Source: Breviolum minutum Mf 1.05b.01
Lineage: Eukaryota > Sar > Dinophyceae > Suessiales > Symbiodiniaceae
Length of the DNA stretch: 64,000 nt
NCBI GenBank assembly: GCA_000507305.1
Contig: DF239303.1
Span: 96,108 to 160,107, forward strand
Direction: 5' to 3'
Shown: positions 62,832-64,000 of the stretch, one piece after another
Layout of the letters: the number at the start of each line of letters is the position of its first letter
Numbering within the stretch: the first letter of the stretch is position 1
The notes under the pieces: model-generated
Told to the model about the DNA's origin: nothing
The model's database searches: none
The model's input: only the letters and a program-made list of their open reading frames with translations
Program-made: the position numbers and the translations under genes

Positions 62832-63584
62832 GTACACAATAAACTCAGAAACATATGGTATCAATTTGATTTTTCTTCATCAAATTAAGAAAGGATACTG
62901 TAACAATATAGCTACCAGCAACCTTGTATCCAGTTATCTAAGAAAACCACGCATAACATCATCTCCCAGCACTTTTCCAAACAGCTGAGGCAAATCTTGG
63001 CGATGCATGCTGCAGCAGCTGAAGAGGTATACGGGTTGAATCGGGTTGACGGGGGGCCAGGTAGCTGATTTTCATTGAGGTGATGAGCAGATCGGGGGAA
63101 AAAGACCCTGTAATTGGACTTTGGCGTAGGTGTTCACCGTATTTTTTTTTGGTATGAAGAGAGCTATTCAAGAGATTGCTAATGAATCATTGGTTTGACT
63201 CTGTGACCGGACCGTGTATTCTTTGAGGCTGGTATATGTTGCCATGATTATACCACATCATAGCGACACTTGAAGCAACAACAAAAAGAACTAAAGACCT
63301 ACACAACTAGATCATAGCCTCTTCCAGTGCCGGGATCAACATCATGAATCACAACCAGCATTCCAACAGCTTTGCTGGCCTTGATTTTGTTGGAATATCT
63401 TAGAGCGTGTTGACACCCTTCCTTCGTTTTGCTGTTTTCCAGTCACATGTTTTTAGTTCCCAGGCCGCTCGGCTATATCGGTTGATGATGCCTTTGGAAG
63501 AAGAGAAGCAAATCCTACAGGTCGGGGGGACTTATTGTTTCCCTAAAGGATCCTGCGGATGGCCGCCGAGACTGTCAAACATAT

Positions 63585-63585
<1 letters not shown>

Positions 63586-63619
<34 letters not shown>

Positions 63620-63700
63620 CAATGATCAATGATGATCAATGATCAATGATGATGATCAATGATGATGATGATGATCAATGATAATGATCAATGAAGATAA
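63586..63700. repeat. (GAT)n / ATGATCA microsatellite
   Basis: A pure GAT tract followed by ATGATCA and GATGAT units. Confidence 0.95.
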
Positions 63701-63725
63701 TGACGATGTTTCATGTGTCAAGTCG

Positions 63726-63785
63726 TGACCTCGTTTGGGTCCTTAAGTGACCCGTTTTAGGGGGTTGAAAACGTGATCTCCATTT
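63726..63785 (+). repeat. Family E repeat, partial
   Basis: GTGACCTCGTTTGGGTCCTT then AAGTGACCCGTTTTAGGGG, close to the copy at 55404. Confidence 0.6.
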
Positions 63786-64000
63786 GGGTGAATCCCCGTT
63801 GGTTGCCAAGGTAACAAGCCGGGAATCTCCGCAAATCATTTGCCGCCTTAAATGGCACAAATCCGTTGAGATTCACGGAAAGAATCCTCCAAAAGTAGAA
63901 AAAAAATACACATCCCCTCCCCCCAAAAAAACAAAAAAACAACAACAATGGAAAAAATGTGGTCAATACCTTTCAAACGGAGAGAGAGAAGGGAATCCCC
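63786..64000. other. Window end, no gene recognised
   Basis: No exon or complete element seen. Confidence 0.5.

Noticed and set aside
1-64000. tRNA, rRNA and CRISPR arrays
   Set aside because: None found by eye: no regularly spaced direct repeats with unique spacers, and no tRNA-like cloverleaf or rRNA core recognised. A tRNAscan or Rfam run would be decisive.

Overview
The window reads as nuclear DNA of a dinoflagellate, most like a Symbiodiniaceae-type genome. The grounds are short phase-consistent exons separated by introns that use GT and apparently also GC/GA donors, an RCC1-repeat protein of the kind common in these algae, a Copia retrotransposon with the dinoflagellate-style PPC/EQP insert, plant-type CCCTAAA telomere-like DNA, and a very high density of short inverted-repeat elements. 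No bacterial-type operon, rRNA, tRNA or CRISPR array is visible. Every gene I can support is on the + strand, which fits the unidirectional gene arrays known from dinoflagellates. Exon calls are hand-made from frame, splice sites and phase; no transcript or database search was available.

Layout: 0.6-4.7 kb holds a chain of small exons of an unrecognised gene. 4.7-10.7 kb is mostly repeat with one probable exon near 8.0 kb. 10.7-12.5 kb is an RCC1-repeat gene whose long exon is unmistakable. 13-28 kb holds scattered exons of one or more unrecognised genes, with the densest run at 25.1-27.9 kb. 28.9-36.9 kb is a protein kinase gene broken into about 15-20 exons in which the glycine loop, hinge, HRD, DLG, APE and DMW motifs appear in the right order. 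37.8-46.3 kb is a Copia element with 113-bp LTRs and a GTTTT target duplication, lying in an intron of another host gene whose exons are found on both sides (37.6 kb and 46.4-46.8 kb). 46.8-64 kb is repeat-rich with isolated exon candidates and an interstitial telomere-like patch at 50 kb.

The most interesting signal is in the repeats. Two families of roughly 100-bp inverted-repeat elements (family A, CTAG|GTGGTGG...CCAACTAG|, and family B, CT|GTTGATGG...CATCAACAG|) carry a splice donor and acceptor in their terminal inverted repeats. Several copies sit exactly at the edges of coding blocks, and those blocks join in frame when the element is treated as all or part of an intron. This is the behaviour expected of introners (intron-generating transposons). 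At least six family A copies have a 4-bp target duplication, and most complete family B copies are flanked by TA.
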